Source: Bacillus sp. FJAT-42376 (lineage in GTDB: Bacteria > Bacillota > Bacilli > Bacillales > Bacillaceae). From it: 64,000 nucleotides of DNA. The position numbers and the translations under genes are program-made. Every line of letters starts with the position of its first letter. Position 1 is the first letter of the stretch. Shown in pieces: positions 51,367-60,524 of this stretch. The notes under the pieces were generated by a model. That model was not told where the DNA came from. It did not search any database and was given only the letters and a program-made list of their open reading frames with translations. The DNA lies in contig NZ_CP033906.1 in the NCBI RefSeq assembly GCF_003816055.1, positions 1,054,001-1,118,000 on the forward strand, given 5' to 3'.

Positions 51367-52326
51367 TTAGTATCCTTTATTAAAATCCACCCGGTTCACA
51401 TCCGGTTCCTCTCCAGCTAAATACTTCTTCAGGTTCGGAAGCAGAATATCTCCGATTACGCGTTCATCATAGTATTCCGTTGAGCCTGCCGTATGAGGTG
51501 TAAGTATGACATTTTCCATTTCCCACAGCGGGCTGGCTTCTTCGAGGGGCTCGTTTTCAAACACATCCAGGCCGGCTCCGGCAATTTCCCCTGATTGAAG
51601 AGCTGCGACCATATCTTTTTCCACGATTATATCCCCGCGGCCAATGTTGATCAGGAAGGCGGAATTCTTCATTAAAGAAAATTGTTCTTTCCCGATCATG
51701 CGGTTTGTATCCTTTGTCAGAGGGAGAGTGACCACCACATAGTCACATTCCGGAAGCATGTCGTTCAGCTGATCCGGTGTGTACATTTTGTCCACAAATT
51801 CCGCATTCTTTCCGGAATGCCTCATACCAAGCACGTTCATATTAAAGGCCTTCGCGATCTTCGCTGTTTCTTTCCCGATTGCGCCAATTCCCAAAATCCC
51901 AATGGTCTTATTATGGATTTCAAGCTTCAGACCTGCGTGATGCCACGTTTTGCTCTGCTGATTGCGGAGGTAGGCATGGATGTTCCGGGTCAGACCAAGC
52001 ATGAGAGCAAAAATCGTCTCTGATATCGGGGAGGCGTGGACGCCATTGGCGCTTGTAAGCATGATGGATCGTTCTTCAAGCCAATCCAGCGGTATGTCAT
52101 TGACGCCTGCACTCCAGGATTGGATCCATTTCACGTTTGAACCGCTACTCAGGTGGCCGGCCATGCCTTTTCTCCACCCGGCAATGATTTCCGCGTCTTT
52201 CATATCGTTTTCCCAAACCGATTCATCTCTCCCGACAAGAAGCTCCCAATCTGGAATGGCTTCCTGAATTTGCTGTACGTAAGAATCAGCCAGGTTTTGG
52301 CCGATGATCATTTTCCGTTTTCCCAT
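51367..52326 (-). CDS. D-2-hydroxyacid dehydrogenase
   Basis: A 319-residue NAD-dependent dehydrogenase. Nucleotide-binding [19 protein letters not shown] (about 143-161); catalytic Arg in INIGRGD (about 233), Glu in FENEPLEE (about 262) and His in [11 protein letters not shown] (about 282). Start at ATG 52326 with GGGGGATTTTTT upstream. Reduces 2-keto acids; substrate undetermined. Monocistronic. Confidence 0.88.
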   Translation of the reverse strand: MGKRKMIIGQNLADSYVQQIQEAIPDWELLVGRDESVWENDMKDAEIIAGWRKGMAGHLSSGSNVKWIQSWSAGVNDIPLDWLEERSIMLTSANGVHASPISETIFALMLGLTRNIHAYLRNQQSKTWHHAGLKLEIHNKTIGILGIGAIGKETAKIAKAFNMNVLGMRHSGKNAEFVDKMYTPDQLNDMLPECDYVVVTLPLTKDTNRMIGKEQFSLMKNSAFLINIGRGDIIVEKDMVAALQSGEIAGAGLDVFENEPLEEASPLWEMENVILTPHTAGSTEYYDERVIGDILLPNLKKYLAGEEPDVNRVDFNKGY

Positions 52327-52395
52327 AAAAAAATCCCCCATTCCAGTCTTTCCCTTATTGTACCAAAGGAAGTCGGGGGGATGGAAAAACGGTGC

Positions 52396-53742
52396 TTATC
52401 GAATGGCCTGAGGAAACTGAAAGACACGGGACGGATCATAGCGATCATGTACTTTCCTTAGTCTTTCTGCATTTCCTCCAAAATACGCCGTTTCATAATT
52501 TTTCAGTTCACTGATTGGGAAATTGACAAACGAGCCTTCTGTAAGCGACTCAAGCGTCTGGAAGCGCTGCACGACCCAGCGCTGATTGGCGGAGGCGAAC
52601 CGGTCTTCTTCCCAAACGGATTGAATACCGGCGATATACCGTGCATTCCGGTAGTAAAAAGCCGTTTCTTCAGGATTGACGTCCTTCACCTTTCCGCCAA
52701 GCGCATACACCGTGAATCCGGCAAAAATTGAACCGGGCGGTTTGTTTTGAATCAGTTCGGCAAGCGTTCTGATTTCATCCCTTGTATATGGCTTGTAAAC
52801 AAAACGCCCCGTTGACTTGAATTTTTCAGAGGGGGGATACGTCTCCGCTACCTCTCTAACTGCTTCTAAAAATGTCTTTTCTTCAGCGGATATCTCCATT
52901 CCAATGATTTTTAAAAAAGGGGCCAGGATTTTTTTCGCTTCATCCGGCGGACCGTAATAAAATCCCCTGCCGAAAATAGCCATGCCCTCTGAGGAAGAAT
53001 CATACAAGGTGGCGCTGATCGTCATCTTTCTGTCAGCCTTTGTCAGCCATTTTTGCCATGTCAGCAAAAACTGTTCCATGACAGCAGGGGAGGCTTCAGG
53101 ACGGTATAGCTGGACGAGCGTAACAGAGCCTATTTTCGGCGGCAGCCGGAACGTCATCGAAACGACGACTCCGAAATTGCCTCCGCCTGCCCCTTTACAC
53201 GCCCAGAAAAGGTCTTTATTTTTATTCTTGCTTGCTTTCACAAGCTCACCTTCAGCATTTACGAGCTCAAGCTCAATCAAACTGTCGCAGCCCAGTCCTA
53301 AAAAGCGGCTTGAGTACCCCCAGCCTCCGCCAAGCACATATCCGCTTACGCCTACAGTCGGACAGGTCCCGCCGGGAAACGGATACCCTCTTTTGCCTGC
53401 AAACTCGTATAGCTGTTCATTTCTGACACCTCCGCCTGCTGTGATGGTACGGCTGGAGGAATCCATTTTAATCGTATTTAAGCGGCTGATATCAATAACG
53501 AGCACATTATTCCCGACAGAATAGCCTTCATAATGATGTCCCCCTGACCGGATCCTCAAATCAATCTGATTTTTTACTGCCCATTTGATGGCGTTGGAAA
53601 CATCCTTGACTTCGGATGCATACACAATGATGAGGGGGAATTTTTGGATGGAACGGTTCCATTCCTGCCGGGCCGCTTCATATTTTAAATTTCTGCGAGT
53701 AACGACTTCTCCGGTTAATCCATTCAAATCCAGTCCAAACAC
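52396..53742 (-). CDS. FAD-binding oxidase (berberine-bridge-like, CotQ/YvdP type)
   Basis: A 448-residue flavoprotein: FAD_binding_4 domain at about 38-170 with the bicovalent attachment pair His in RSGGHHYEGYS and Cys in GGTCPTVGVSG, and a C-terminal BBE segment ending YFGGNAERLRKVHDRYDP. Bacillus members are often spore-coat associated or oxidise sugars/alcohols. Runs against the riboswitch unit. No leader peptide for export visible. Confidence 0.85.
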   Translation of the reverse strand: MFGLDLNGLTGEVVTRRNLKYEAARQEWNRSIQKFPLIIVYASEVKDVSNAIKWAVKNQIDLRIRSGGHHYEGYSVGNNVLVIDISRLNTIKMDSSSRTITAGGGVRNEQLYEFAGKRGYPFPGGTCPTVGVSGYVLGGGWGYSSRFLGLGCDSLIELELVNAEGELVKASKNKNKDLFWACKGAGGGNFGVVVSMTFRLPPKIGSVTLVQLYRPEASPAVMEQFLLTWQKWLTKADRKMTISATLYDSSSEGMAIFGRGFYYGPPDEAKKILAPFLKIIGMEISAEEKTFLEAVREVAETYPPSEKFKSTGRFVYKPYTRDEIRTLAELIQNKPPGSIFAGFTVYALGGKVKDVNPEETAFYYRNARYIAGIQSVWEEDRFASANQRWVVQRFQTLESLTEGSFVNFPISELKNYETAYFGGNAERLRKVHDRYDPSRVFQFPQAIR

Positions 53743-53837
53743 GCTGCAGTCACCGCCTTATTTCTTTATTCTATTTATAAGTATGAAAGGCGCTGCCCTG
53801 CATACCACAGTTACATGCAATGGCCAATCAGAAATCC

Positions 53838-53866
53838 TTGACAGACAGCCCTGGTATCCATTATGA
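53838..53866 (+). promoter_or_regulatory. Promoter of the Mn-riboswitch unit
   Basis: TTGACA (53838-53843), 17-base spacer, TTATGA (53861-53866). A near-ideal sigma-A promoter directly upstream of the yybP-ykoY leader. Confidence 0.75.
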
Positions 53867-53920
53867 TTTTTTTAACAGCTGAAAGAGTTGAGGCTGTGCT
53901 CGAAGAAGAGCGTATATACT

Positions 53921-54078
53921 CCAAAGGGGAGTAGCTGACAGTTATGTCGACAATACGTGATGACCTCATCACCGGCCTGACTGGCAACAGAAATGTTGTT
54001 TGCGAGACCTTTGCCATAATGGTGAAGGGATAAATAGGATGATTTCAAACCTTCACCGGCCTATGGTGGAGGTTTTTT
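53921..54078 (+). ncRNA. yybP-ykoY manganese riboswitch and its terminator
   Basis: Aptamer 53921-54015: CAAAGG...CCTTTG closes the P1 stem. The conserved internal words GGGGAGTAGC, CACCGGCCTG and GCGAGACC are present. The expression platform has a terminator AAACCTTCACC (54047-54057) / GGTGGAGGTTT (54065-54075) followed by T's. An earlier GGTGAAGG at 54021-54028 is exactly complementary to CCTTCACC and would form an antiterminator. In this family Mn2+ binding favours readthrough, so the downstream genes are induced by excess manganese. Confidence 0.9.
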
Positions 54079-54135
54079 ATTTACAAAAACCTTCATACGC
54101 ATACGACAAACCCATGAAGGAGAATTGAATTTCTG

Positions 54136-54309
54136 TTGAAATTTGATCTGCAAAAAAGGATTCTTTTATTCATCACCATGCTTGTAACCTTTAAATTGTA
54201 CGCCGTTACGATTCTGACCCTGGACATCTACAATCCGCCGCGCTCCCTTGCCCTGCAGACCCAGCAGATCCAGGCTGAACAGCCGAGGATGCTGCTTAAA
54301 CATAGATGA
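54136..54309 (+). CDS. Possible small membrane protein in the riboswitch leader
   Basis: A 57-codon frame starting TTG 54136: LKFDLQKRILLFITMLVTFK with a hydrophobic run followed by LYAVTILTLDIYNPPRSLAL and a polar tail. One transmembrane helix (about 8-30). It lies between the Mn-riboswitch terminator and the TerC gene, so it would be made only on readthrough. The ribosome site (AGGAG 13 bases before) is weak in spacing; CTG 54133 or an internal ATG 54178 are other options. Not in known families. Confidence 0.35.
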   Translation: MKFDLQKRILLFITMLVTFKLYAVTILTLDIYNPPRSLALQTQQIQAEQPRMLLKHR

Positions 54310-54427
54310 AAGAGTGTTCACTGAATGTTCCTTTTTCAGCCGTTGGATGCAAAAAATTCCGGGTAATCATAAAATGCATGAATGAACAGGATACTAAGAA
54401 ACATAAACCGAAAAAGGGGGACCCACT

Positions 54428-55189
54428 TTGGATGCCGGCTTATTGTTGGAATATGGATGGGTATTATTAATACTGATTGGACTGGAAGGGATTCTAGCCG
54501 CCGATAACGCGCTTGTCATCGCAACGATGGTGAAGCATCTTCCTGAGGAGCGAAGAAAAAAAGCTTTGTTTTACGGGCTCGCAGGGGCATTTCTGTTCCG
54601 CTTCGGCTCCCTGTTTATCATTTCTTACCTCGTGGATATATGGCAGGTTCAGGCGATCGGAGCTCTTTATCTTTTTGGCATCGCGTTTTACCACATTCTC
54701 AAAAAGCATGTGCTGAAGCCAAAGGTAAAGGAAGAAAAACCCGAAGCGAAAGAAGGCTCCGGATTCTGGCTCACCGTCATTAAAGTGGAAGTCGCCGATA
54801 TTGCCTTTGCCGTTGATGCGATTTTGGCCGCGGTGGCTCTGGCTGTGACCCTGCCGGAAACAAGCCTGCCGGATATCGGAGGACTCGACGGAGGCCACTT
54901 CGCTGTCATTTTGACAGGAGGAATCATCGGTCTAGTCATCATGAGATTTGCTGCAAGCTACTTCGTGGTCCTGCTTGAACGCAGACCCGGTCTTGAGACC
55001 GCGGCCTTTGCCATCGTCGCTTGGGTAGGGGTAAAACTTGCCGTTTACGCATTATCCCATCCGCAGCTTGCGATCATTTCAGAGGGCTTTGGAAAAAGCG
55101 TCACATGGAAAGTCATCTTCTGGTCTGTGCTGCTGATCATCGCTGTAGCCGGATGGTTCTTATCCAAACCGAAGAAAGAGCTTGCATAA
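54428..55189 (+). CDS. TerC-family membrane protein (MeeF/MeeY-like)
   Basis: A 253-residue protein with seven hydrophobic segments and the TerC ion site residues: LIGLEGILAADNALV (E20, D26) and a repeat VEVADIAFAVDAILAA (about 121-136). Homologues YceF/YkoY export or metalate Mn2+-dependent exoenzymes. Starts TTG 54428 after AAGGGGG. Under the yybP-ykoY Mn riboswitch, which strongly suggests a role in manganese efflux. Terminator immediately after. Confidence 0.9.
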   Translation: MDAGLLLEYGWVLLILIGLEGILAADNALVIATMVKHLPEERRKKALFYGLAGAFLFRFGSLFIISYLVDIWQVQAIGALYLFGIAFYHILKKHVLKPKVKEEKPEAKEGSGFWLTVIKVEVADIAFAVDAILAAVALAVTLPETSLPDIGGLDGGHFAVILTGGIIGLVIMRFAASYFVVLLERRPGLETAAFAIVAWVGVKLAVYALSHPQLAIISEGFGKSVTWKVIFWSVLLIIAVAGWFLSKPKKELA

Positions 55190-55193
55190 GGGG

Positions 55194-55227
55194 AAAAAAG
55201 CTGCCGTGGAATCGGCAGCTTTTTTTA
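55194..55227 (+). terminator. Terminator of the TerC gene
   Basis: AAAAAAGCTGCCG / CGGCAGCTTTTTTT, a perfect stem followed by a T-run. Confidence 0.9.
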
Positions 55228-55309
55228 TATGACAATGTGGGATAGGATAGGTAAACGCGCGGCCTGCTGTTAGTCTGTTGAATTGGGCAATACGGGGGAT
55301 TTGCTAGGT

Positions 55310-55541
55310 GCAGGTTACGGGGAAGTTTGTGGGGATTGGGGGTAACTTTGTGTGGATTGGGGGTAACTTTGTGTGGATTACGGGCAAGTTTGTGTCGAGT
55401 GTGGGCAAGTTTGTGTCGAGTGTGGGCAACTTTGTGTGGATTACGGGCAGCTTTTTGTCGATTGCGGGCAACTCCGTGTCGATTACGGGCAACTTTTTGT
55501 CGATTACGGGCAATTCTGTGTCGATTACGGCCAAATCGACA
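55310..55541. repeat. 21-bp minisatellite A, about 11 units, ending in a palindrome
   Basis: Units follow the pattern GGGCAACTTTGTGTCGATTAC with variation (ACG, TTG, GTG). The array closes with TGTCGATTACGGCCAAATCGACA, an eight-base inverted repeat. Since the unit is 21 bp, frames stay open on both strands and would encode heptad-like peptides (VDYGQL..), but they have no ribosome sites. Confidence 0.8.
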
Positions 55542-55599
55542 CAGTGCTGCAAAATACGACTCTTATTGGCCCGTCCCTAATTGGGGAATATGGTCCACT

Positions 55600-55790
55600 C
55601 ATTGAATACGGGCCAGTTCGGCCGGAATGCGGGCCAACTTTCACCGAAAGCGGGCCAGTTTGGCTGAAATACGGGCCAACTTGCATCGAATACGGGCCAG
55701 TTTGGCTGAAATGCGGGCCAACTTTCAACGAATGCGGGCCAGTTTGGCTGAAATACGGGCCAACTTTCAACGAATACGGGCCATCCGACA
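55600..55790. repeat. 21/42-bp minisatellite B
   Basis: Alternating 21-bp units GGGCCAGTTTGGCTGAAATAC and GGGCCAACTTTCAACGAATGC, about nine copies. Related to array A by the shared GGGC-AACTT word. Open frames through it are not supported as genes. Between it and the next gene, 55841-56083 is AT-rich, with no feature beyond a probable promoter. Confidence 0.75.
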
Positions 55791-56083
55791 AACTCCGTCA
55801 AAAACCGACCGGCTCAGAAAATACGACCCTTCACAATAATACTGGCCGGTGCCCGCCTTGCTCCGAAAAAATGCCCCTTCATACCGATCACGGGCACCGC
55901 CGTGGCAATAATTCCGTGACTCATTAACCCATACCAATATCCTATATTTCTATAAAATCCCAAATTAACCTTTTCTTTCATTGTTATCCATGTTAAGTTA
56001 CAACTGCGTTAATTTTATATTCATAAAAAGGAAACGTATGGACCTGCAAAACTATATTAGTACATAATTCAGGAGGAAAAAAA

Positions 56084-57127
56084 GTGAAAAACAAAATGAA
56101 GTTTGGTTTTATTTCAGCAATCGCTTTATCTGCTTCTATTTCATTCCAGGCTCATGCAGCAAGTTCTCCGCTGTCTACAGCTAATATCGCTGGCGAACAA
56201 TTAAAAAAAGCTACATCTGCGTTTGCTGCGACTACTGACTCTGGTGATGTTTATACGATCAATGAAAATTATGACGCCTTTACAAAACGGCTATCCTATA
56301 CGGAATCAACTATTGGAAAAGTACCCGGTGCTGCGGTTCGCAAAAGTCTATACGAGAAATATGTAACACCTGCTAAAAAAGTAAAAGAGCGAGTCATTTA
56401 TGAAGTTTCTGAAACCAGATTATTGGGGTCCATTTCAAAATCGACGCTCTTTAATAAAGAGGAAAAAGCAAAACTGGATCTGAAAAAACTTAACCGGCTG
56501 AAAACCAGGGCAGTTGAAATTAAAAAGGATGGCGGATACGCCGCTGTTCCACAATCCATTGTAAATGAGTTAACTTGGCTTGAAGATTATTTAAAAGTTG
56601 CGGCGGCTGATCCTTTTTACAAAAACAGCAAAAAATTCGTTCTAATGCTGGATTTCGATCCAAGTTCTAAGCAGGCAATGTTTGGCGGAATCAAAATTGG
56701 AGATTCCAGACAGAAAGTTAAGCTTCTGCTTGGTGAACCGATAACAGCCTATGGAAACGATGGATGGGAATATGACTACAACGAAACCGCATATGGCGGT
56801 GAATTCCTTGGAGTTGAATTTAAAGGCGGCAAATCTGTATCAGCCTTGTTTTATACAGCCAGGTCTGACAAAAACCAATCCTTTTCAAAAGAATTTGCCG
56901 ATGCATACCCTGGAGATTTATACCAGTCAACGGATTCATACAACAAAAAACTGAAGGTTAATTCCCTTTTTGTACTAAATGGAACCGGTAAAGACTTTGT
57001 ATACCTTCAAAATTTCGATGATACTGAAACAGTTCAAGAGATTAATCATTATGTAATTCAGGATAAAAACAAAGTGAGCTTTATAAATGTAAACTCAAAA
57101 GAGGACTTTACTAGAGTTCCAAAATGA
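56084..57127 (+). CDS. Secreted protein, unknown function
   Basis: A 347-residue exported protein. Signal peptide 1-25 (FISAIALSASISFQAHAA). Residues about 30-180 are helical and lysine-rich (SbsC-like in flavour). Residues about 200-290 contain FGGIKIGDSRQKVKLLLGEP and GNDGWEYDYNE, resembling SmpA/CAP-associated repeats. Ribosome site AGGAGG before the ATG. Flanked on both sides by minisatellites (A/B upstream, C downstream). Function unknown. Confidence 0.72.
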   Translation: MKNKMKFGFISAIALSASISFQAHAASSPLSTANIAGEQLKKATSAFAATTDSGDVYTINENYDAFTKRLSYTESTIGKVPGAAVRKSLYEKYVTPAKKVKERVIYEVSETRLLGSISKSTLFNKEEKAKLDLKKLNRLKTRAVEIKKDGGYAAVPQSIVNELTWLEDYLKVAAADPFYKNSKKFVLMLDFDPSSKQAMFGGIKIGDSRQKVKLLLGEPITAYGNDGWEYDYNETAYGGEFLGVEFKGGKSVSALFYTARSDKNQSFSKEFADAYPGDLYQSTDSYNKKLKVNSLFVLNGTGKDFVYLQNFDDTETVQEINHYVIQDKNKVSFINVNSKEDFTRVPK

Positions 57128-57196
57128 AGTGAGTACAGGCACCACCAATCACTAGCCTGCTCACTATACGGGTATCAGAATATATGAATTCATGAA

Positions 57197-57228
57197 AACT
57201 GCATGGAACAGCCATGCAGTTTTTTTTA
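57197..57228 (+). terminator. Terminator of the secreted-protein gene
   Basis: AACTGCATGG / CCATGCAGTT around a 5-base loop, followed by TTTTTTT. Confidence 0.85.
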
Positions 57229-57411
57229 TTCTCTTTATGCCCGTTCCTGCTTATTGGAACTGCACTATCAAATAACTTGCGATAGGGATGATTGTATTTA
57301 AACGTTCAGCCCCTCCGCTAAGGATGGCGTTTACAATATTAGGGAGGATCGCCTGCTGTTTGATTTTTAAGTGTCCAGCCTGCATTTTACTGAATAAGGG
57401 CCGGTTCCGAT

Positions 57412-57605
57412 AAGATACGGGCCAACTTTCAACGAATACGGGCACCACCATGCCGATCACGGGCAACTTTGTGCCGATCGCGGGCAACTTCATGCCGATA
57501 ACGGGCAATTCCATGTCGATAACGGGCAACTCTGTGTCGATCACGGGCAATTCCGTGTCGATCACGGGCAATTCCGTGTCGATTACGGCCAAATCGACAC
57601 AATTC
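57412..57605. repeat. 21-bp minisatellite C, related to A and B
   Basis: Begins with a B-type unit (GGGCCAACTTTCAACGAATAC), then about seven A-type units (GGGCAATTCCGTGTCGATCAC), and ends with the same terminal palindrome as array A: TGTCGATTACGGCCAAATCGACA. Located 280 bases downstream of the secreted gene and 60 bases before the ribokinase terminator. Confidence 0.8.
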
Positions 57606-57633
57606 CACATCATCCGCAGACTTTCACCCTAAT

Positions 57634-57662
57634 AAAAAAAGACGCGCCAGGTTCAGCGCGTC
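57634..57662 (-). terminator. Terminator of the ribokinase gene
   Basis: On the minus strand GACGCGC / GCGCGTC with a T-run; seven bases beyond the stop at 57669. Confidence 0.8.
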
Positions 57663-57668
57663 TCCCGT

Positions 57669-58538
57669 TTACCGCAGCTTCTCTTCCAATTCCTCCCGAT
57701 AAGGCATCCCGCCCTGGGCACCGAATTTCGTGACGGAGATGGAAGCGGCTTTGTTTGCAAAACGGATGGCCTCCGCCAGGCTTTTTCCTTCGGCTAACGC
57801 AACGGCAAAGGCTCCATTGAATGTATCGCCTGCTCCCGTTGTATCGAGCGCTTCGACAGGGAAAGAGGGGATGACCGTCTCGCTTTCGCCATTATAATAA
57901 CGGACCCCGTTTTTTCCTTCGGTAATCAGGAGCTTGTTCGGGTATTTCTCTAAAAGAGGTTCATCTCCAAAAATCAGTTTTGCTTCGGTTTCATTTGGTG
58001 TGACGTATGCGGCATTTTCCAGAACCGCCCCGCTTACCTTTCTTGCCGGCGCGGGGTTCAGAAGCAATGGGACCCCGTGGGTTTTGCATAATTCGGCTGC
58101 ATGCTCCACCGTTTCTTCCGGGATTTCCTGCTGAATGAGCACCATTTTCGCTTCCTTCAAAATCGGAAGGGCCTCATCCACTAATGAAGGGGAGACGTGC
58201 TTATTGGCTCCCTGTACGACAACGATGCTGTTGTCCCCCTCTGCAAGGATGATATGGGCTGTGCCGCTTGCGGTTTCCGGTAATGACTTTACATAATCTG
58301 TCCGGACTCCGTTTGCCTGTAGATTGCTCAAGATGGATTCCCCGTAGGAGTCATCCCCAACACAGCCGACCATGTAGACGTCTGCTCCTAATCTTGCTGC
58401 CGCGACTGCCTGGTTCGCACCTTTTCCGCCTGGTACCGTTTTAAACGATTCGCCGAGAATGGTTTCTCCGCTTTCCGGACGTTTTGCTGCTGTAACAACC
58501 AAGTCCATGGATGAACTGCCGATTACTAAGATTTTTTC
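57669..58538 (-). CDS. rbsK: Ribokinase
   Basis: A 289-residue PfkB-family sugar kinase. N-terminal MEKILVIGSSSMDLVV, substrate region PGGKGANQAVAAARLGADV, and the C-terminal catalytic motif DTTGAGDTFNGAFAVAL with the Asp base. Start taken at ATG 58538 (CAGGAGTGAGAG upstream) instead of the longer frame. Phosphorylates D-ribose to ribose-5-phosphate. No rbs transport genes adjacent; operon single. Confidence 0.9.
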   Translation of the reverse strand, partial: EKILVIGSSSMDLVVTAAKRPESGETILGESFKTVPGGKGANQAVAAARLGADVYMVGCVGDDSYGESILSNLQANGVRTDYVKSLPETASGTAHIILAEGDNSIVVVQGANKHVSPSLVDEALPILKEAKMVLIQQEIPEETVEHAAELCKTHGVPLLLNPAPARKVSGAVLENAAYVTPNETEAKLIFGDEPLLEKYPNKLLITEGKNGVRYYNGESETVIPSFPVEALDTTGAGDTFNGAFAVALAEGKSLAEAIRFANKAASISVTKFGAQGGMPYREELEEKLR

Positions 58539-58608
58539 CATCGTTTCTCTCACTCCTGCCATTCTGTCTCCTATTATGTATAGCGGAAATCGCATGAAAA
58601 TACCAACG

Positions 58609-58634
58609 AAAAACAGACTCTTATGAGGAGTCTG
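58609..58634 (-). terminator. Terminator of the YczE-like gene
   Basis: CAGACTC / GAGTCTG with a seven-base loop and TTTTTC on the minus strand. Confidence 0.75.
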
Positions 58635-58637
58635 CTG

Positions 58638-59270
58638 TCAGCTTGCCAATTCCTTTTCCCGTGCGGCCGACCGGTTTGCGATCCATTTCGAGCAGACAAG
58701 GTAGGAACGCTGATAAATCGGGCTTTGTACAAACGGATAAATAAACGTAAAAATGAAAACCGGACCGCCGATGACTAAGCCGATGATCACAACTAGGCTT
58801 TCCATCATAATTCGCACCCGGCTGATGGAGATGCCCGTTTTATCCGAAAGGGAAAGCATAAAGCCGTCGCGGGGACCTGCTCCGATGCCGGCAGCAGAGT
58901 ACATGCCGCCTCCAATCCCCATCGTGATGATGGCTAAAAGCAAGATCGCAATATCAGCAGGAAGGCTGGATGCACGGGGGAGAAAGCCGGTAAACAAAAA
59001 CGCATCAACGAAGACACCGACTAGGACGGCATTTAAAAAGGTGCCGATATTGATGTATTTGCGGCCGATGAATAAGGAGCACACAATCAAAAAAAGCCCG
59101 ACGAGAATGGTCCATGTCCCGATCGTGAGGCCAAAGCGGTCTCTGAGCGCGATATTCAGCATATCCCACGGGCTGACCCCTAAATACTGAACCTGTATCG
59201 CCATGGCGATGCCGTAGCTGAAAATCAATAATCCAATGAAAAAGATCCCTAACCTGGAGCTGTACCGCAT
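58638..59270 (-). CDS. YczE/YitT-type membrane protein
   Basis: A 210-residue membrane protein with about five to six hydrophobic helices. VSPWDMLNIALRDRFGLTIG and GAGPRDGFMLSLSDKTGISI are family features of YczE (DUF6198). In B. subtilis YczE is linked to surfactin/bacilysin-type peptide production. Its role here is unknown. Neighbour of ribokinase. Confidence 0.82.
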   Translation of the reverse strand: MRYSSRLGIFFIGLLIFSYGIAMAIQVQYLGVSPWDMLNIALRDRFGLTIGTWTILVGLFLIVCSLFIGRKYINIGTFLNAVLVGVFVDAFLFTGFLPRASSLPADIAILLLAIITMGIGGGMYSAAGIGAGPRDGFMLSLSDKTGISISRVRIMMESLVVIIGLVIGGPVFIFTFIYPFVQSPIYQRSYLVCSKWIANRSAAREKELAS

Positions 59271-59348
59271 CTGTATTCCCCTTTTTTGGATGTTTACATC
59301 CGACTATACGTCAAATACGGTGTGAAATAAATAGTAAAAAGGATTTCT

Positions 59349-59822
59349 TCAGCTAAGTTTTTTTATAAAAAGCACCCGATCCTTCCCAATTCCGTCGTAA
59401 TCCGAATGAACGGGGATTCCCTCCATCATGTTATTTCCCGGAACGATTTCAAATCCCATTTTTGTATGATAGGCAATGGAACCCTGGTTCACGGGAGACG
59501 TAATGCAGCGGACGAAGCTCCGGTCAAAGTCCTGAACGGTTTGGAAAAAGGACCGGTAAAGCAGCTGACCGATCCCCTGTTTCCGGTATTCGGGCTGCAC
59601 TCCTGCAAAATGGATGTACGCTTCGTCAGGATTGCTTTGCGAGAGGAAGCCAACAAGAAAGCCGATCATCTCCCCATCTTTTTGGGCAAGGAAGCTCGTA
59701 TTGGAAAAATGATCAAAAAACAGCTTGGGAAGCATATCAGCCATCTGTCTGCCTCCCCACCAGTCATTAAGGACGGCGGAGATGGTGCTGAAATCTGAAC
59801 GTTTGATGCTCCGGATATTCAT
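59349..59822 (-). CDS. GNAT family N-acetyltransferase
   Basis: A 157-residue acetyltransferase; the CoA loop is GVQPEYRKQGIGQLLYRSF (about 83-102). Substrate unknown. ATG at 59822 with GAAAGGGGGAC upstream. Monocistronic between YczE and DUF2269 genes. Confidence 0.88.
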   Translation of the reverse strand: MNIRSIKRSDFSTISAVLNDWWGGRQMADMLPKLFFDHFSNTSFLAQKDGEMIGFLVGFLSQSNPDEAYIHFAGVQPEYRKQGIGQLLYRSFFQTVQDFDRSFVRCITSPVNQGSIAYHTKMGFEIVPGNNMMEGIPVHSDYDGIGKDRVLFIKKLS

Positions 59823-59853
59823 GGAAAGTCCCCCTTTCCATCTATTAAATCAT

Positions 59854-60306
59854 TTAAAACGGCTTTAAGACCATCAGTACAATTAAAATAATCGCGGAGG
59901 AATGAAGGAACCCATTGTAGGGAGCCATTTTTTTCCCGATTTGAAGGTACGATTCCGGCAGTTCTTCGCCTGAATGATTTTCGAGGATGGCTTTTTGCTC
60001 GGCCATCCGTTTAGGCAGGATCACAGCAACAATGGGCTGGACGGCAACGTAAATGATGAGGGAAGCGATGTACCATACTTTTGTGAAAAGATCCGGATTG
60101 AGAATACCTAAGAGAATGCCTGTAACGAGAAGGATAATGCTCCCGACTTTTGCGAGTTTTTCAATTCCATCATTCACGTGAAAAGCAAAGTGAGCCTGGG
60201 ATACCGTCTTCGGGCGGTTCATCAGGATTGGAAGAGCGAAGGTAGCCCCGAGTCCGCATACAGCGGCAATAACATGAATAAGTACAATGATTCCGTAAAT
60301 GCTCAT
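59854..60306 (-). CDS. DUF2269 family membrane protein
   Basis: A 150-residue protein with four hydrophobic helices (about 3-25, 50-67, 75-97, 130-148). IYGIIVLIHVIAAVCGLGAT and the conserved loop ILPKRMAEQKAILENHSGEE are family features. Function unknown. AAAGGTTTATGAGC start region; AGGAGG precedes the ATG. Confidence 0.78.
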   Translation of the reverse strand: MSIYGIIVLIHVIAAVCGLGATFALPILMNRPKTVSQAHFAFHVNDGIEKLAKVGSIILLVTGILLGILNPDLFTKVWYIASLIIYVAVQPIVAVILPKRMAEQKAILENHSGEELPESYLQIGKKMAPYNGFLHSSAIILIVLMVLKPF

Positions 60307-60524
60307 AAACCTTTCCTCCTAAGTTTTTGATAGGATAATAATACCAAATAAGAAAAGAGAATATGATTAAAATTACAAAATTTACAATTTGTTACACGGA
60401 TGAAAAATTGGAATATTTATCTCGCTGAAACGAGACTAAACCAGAAATAAACCGAATATATAATACTGTAACTCAGTCTTCCTGACATACATGAGGTTCA
60501 TCACAAAGCGAGGAGGAAGTAAAG

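Noticed and set aside
55373..55927. 184-codon repetitive open frame through arrays A and B
   Set aside because: Produced by 21-bp repeat units, open on both strands and without a ribosome site; not a protein.
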